Shown: in pieces, positions 23,501 to 24,253 of the stretch | How positions within the stretch are numbered: position 1 is the first letter of the stretch | How the letters are laid out: the number at the start of each line of letters is the position of its first letter | Assembly (NCBI GenBank): GCA_031272655.1 | Contig: JAISTJ010000105.1 | Span: 1 to 24,253 of the forward strand | Length of the DNA: 24,253 bases | Direction of reading: 5' to 3' | From: Tannerella sp. | GTDB taxonomy: Bacteria; Bacteroidota; Bacteroidia; Bacteroidales; Tannerellaceae | The notes under the pieces: model-generated | What the model was told of the DNA's origin: nothing | What the model saw: the letters and a program-made list of their open reading frames with translations, nothing else | Databases searched by the model: none | Program-made: the position numbers and the translations under genes

Positions 23501-24252
23501 TAACGTTGGCGCGAGCGTTGGCGTTTGTTCTTCTCGGCTTTCACTGCGCTTTGCAGGTACGGCAGCGCGAGCGAATCCTGCTCATTCTTAATAAGATAGT
23601 CGGCATACATGCGGTCGTACTCCTTCTGCAGTTTAGCCGGTACGCCGCTTTCCGACAGTTTCTTGAGGATGTTGTTCACCTCGTAATTCCATTTCAGTTC
23701 CGAATAGCAGCGTGCCTGCCATATACGGGCTTCGGCAACAAGAGCGGGGTCGGTGCTGAAATGTCTTGTTATATAGGAGAATGTAACGGCTGCATTGAGG
23801 AAATCGCCGTTGTAGAAATGGCTTTGCGCCACGAGCAGCCAGCACTGCTTGGTGAAGGGGTTGAACTCTTCCTGTTGCTGCAGCCTGACCTGTCGCGGGT
23901 CGCTCTGCCAGCCCGGACGGCGGGGCGGTTTGTCCTTGATAGAGTGCAGTTTGATAGCCTTGTTGCCCTTCTCTATGGCACGGTCGAAAGCGCCGCCCGC
24001 AGAGGTCTTCTCCTGCTTATAAACGCCGCTGACGGGGAACATCACAATCTGCTCGGTATAGTTCTCCTTGTAGCCCTCGTTGAGCGACTTGAGCGCCTCG
24101 TCGAAGGTTGTTTTGCCGTTGAAATAGATGTTATACTTTGAGTTAAGGGAATGATAAAATCGGCTCATAGCGGTGTTTTTCCTTGCCCCGCACGACGCCA
24201 TGAGCGCGGCGACGCCCAGCGCCACCGCCGCCCAAAGCCCAAAATGTTTCAT
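20584..24252 (-). CDS. porW: Type IX secretion system TPR lipoprotein PorW/SprE
   Basis: This large lipoprotein has 1222 residues. The signal peptide MKHFGLWAAVALGVAALMASC ends in lipobox Cys21. The N-terminal half has TPR-like helical repeats (YNIYFNGKTTFDEALKSL; QSHFYNGDFLNAAVTFSYI; MGNVYMTQQDTAKAIEAYAEGI; RLGDIYFEQKKYMEAQPCF). The following region carries the YFYNPQTVAQGKTQFQNKWGKR-LEDNWRR block I associate with PorW (Porphyromonas) and SprE (Flavobacterium). These proteins are needed for type IX secretion, SprE also for gliding. The protein is said to link the inner motor to the outer-membrane translocon. Residues about 972-1020 contain 8-bp-repeat-encoded LNPSIPQS peptides. The last 110 residues are a Lys/Glu/Ala coiled coil. 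The ATG ends one base from the window edge, but the signal peptide makes this the likely true start. Confidence 0.88.
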   Translation of the reverse strand: MKHFGLWAAVALGVAALMASCGARKNTAMSRFYHSLNSKYNIYFNGKTTFDEALKSLNEGYKENYTEQIVMFPVSGVYKQEKTSAGGAFDRAIEKGNKAIKLHSIKDKPPRRPGWQSDPRQVRLQQQEEFNPFTKQCWLLVAQSHFYNGDFLNAAVTFSYITRHFSTDPALVAEARIWQARCYSELKWNYEVNNILKKLSESGVPAKLQKEYDRMYADYLIKNEQDSLALPYLQSAVKAEKNKRQRSRQRYLLGQLYMKTGNNDLAYSTFGKVAGSNPPYDIEFASRIRQTEVFPGNNYQKVLKMLRRMSKSDKNKDYLDQVFYAMGNVYMTQQDTAKAIEAYAEGIEKSTQNGMDKAICQIRLGDIYFEQKKYMEAQPCFSGALQGIHKEYKDYERVARLSETLDELVVHYEAVHLQDSLQTLSKMPEAERLAVIDKIIEDLKEAEKKAKEEAEKEEYLANQASMGSNLSNRPGAANTMNMPTAGAAAGSNAFYFYNPQTVAQGKTQFQNKWGKRSLEDNWRRRNKKMELLLEEGDENADRQGAESSLSAADSLATDSLTALNDSLASDPKSREYYLQQIPFSEDDLYASDKIIEDGLFNMGMIYKDKLEDIDLTVETFEELERRFPDNAYRLDYYYHTYLMALRFKDAELAERYKAKLLADFPESDYAVAISDPDYEYNMRMMGAVQDSIYEQTYEAYLAEDTAAVRLNYREFYSKYPLAELMPKFMFLNALTYVQSGDAERFKEELTLLTEKFPAADVSELAAEMLKGLLRGRKLMQTSFSKMTWNIRFGADEEGNVNAADSARAFTTEQETPHRMLLIYSTDSLDRNRLLFTIAAYNFANFRIKTFDLAFEQRGSLTLFFINGFNNFTEVIEYYKMIYGKGGYAEALDPLVSFFPISDANYDILVHGKTLEEYMLFFIDNYGEQAPELVERWRIRVDADRRALEEEEAAEAEAETAKAGDESSPTDSTQSLNPSIPQSSNPSIHQSIKTEPIEPPKVVITPPAAPAQSLNPSILQSTEEEDARPKAKGENIFRKLFKRIKETDEYKQIEEGIKTAKEVAAAVAEDDAPADSAAAAEAAAKPLERVDGELTLEQIQEIRRQENAEQVRQDSIANAAKVLSAKEAADLKKQQAAEREQLRKQREKDNKERLRLKEKERKQREKENKKRQAEERKKKKQEQQAKEKARKAAAAQKEAERKAAAAKKEAEQKAAAKAKKQKT
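21193..21224. repeat. Octanucleotide array, four units, in porW
   Basis: Four tandem 8-bp units: GGATTGAA, then three of GGATTGAG. On the coding (minus) strand the unit is CTCAATCC, giving the peptide SLNPSILQS. It lies 58 bp from a longer array of the same unit. Confidence 0.85.
21283..21338. repeat. Octanucleotide array, seven units, in porW
   Basis: Seven tandem 8-bp units: GGATTGAT, GGATTGAG, GGATTGGA, three of GGATTGAG, and GGATTGGG. Read on the coding strand they give SLNPSIPQSSNPSIHQSI. Because 8 is not a multiple of 3, gain or loss of one unit shifts the frame. Confidence 0.88.
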
Positions 24253-24253
24253 C

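Overview
The window looks like a chromosomal segment from the phylum Bacteroidetes, most likely the order Bacteroidales. The evidence is a PorW/SprE-type lipoprotein of the type IX secretion system, a GldE-type CBS/CorC membrane protein beside ssb, DUF5106- and DUF6249-like proteins, and a 29-residue basic protein between hup and rng. Several promoters also fit the Bacteroidetes housekeeping pattern TTTG-N19-TAnnTTTG. No IS element, phage gene, tRNA, rRNA or CRISPR array was seen. Base composition is moderate (mid-40s % GC by eye), with AT-rich intergenic gaps.

Region 1 (1-4278): the 3' end of miaA, then kdsA (Kdo-8-phosphate synthase, LPS core). purT follows with its own promoter, overlapped by a LysE-family exporter and then a DUF5106-like thioredoxin-fold lipoprotein. 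A small DUF6249-like membrane protein converges from the minus strand. Region 2 (4279-10058): dcp (M3 zinc peptidase lipoprotein), an ECF sigma factor, a small two-TM protein that overlaps it and is probably its anti-sigma partner, and a secreted GH2 glycosidase. The sigma gene and the DUF6249-like gene have the same promoter-like motif, TGTAACC-N15-CGTC, which suggests one autoregulated ECF regulon on both sides of dcp. Region 3 (10059-16445): a large M16 peptidase on plus, converging with a minus-strand operon ssb-gldE-PPTase-aldo/keto reductase. Region 4 (16446-18779): divergent from ssb, hup, the bS22/mS38-like micro-ORF and rng. Region 5 (18780-20520): a repeat cluster, a SAM-II-like riboswitch, metK and a bidirectional terminator. 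Region 6 (20521-24252): porW/sprE on minus.

The most unusual theme is repeat DNA lodged inside protein-coding genes without breaking the frame. The GH2 gene holds a 66-bp (22-codon) palindromic element whose core is shared with intergenic copies near metK and porW. The PPTase gene holds six 10-bp units (60 bp, 20 codons) of AACAA-type repeat. The porW gene holds two arrays of an 8-bp unit, where a change of one unit would shift the frame. These were read by eye; homology names rest on remembered family features, not on searches.
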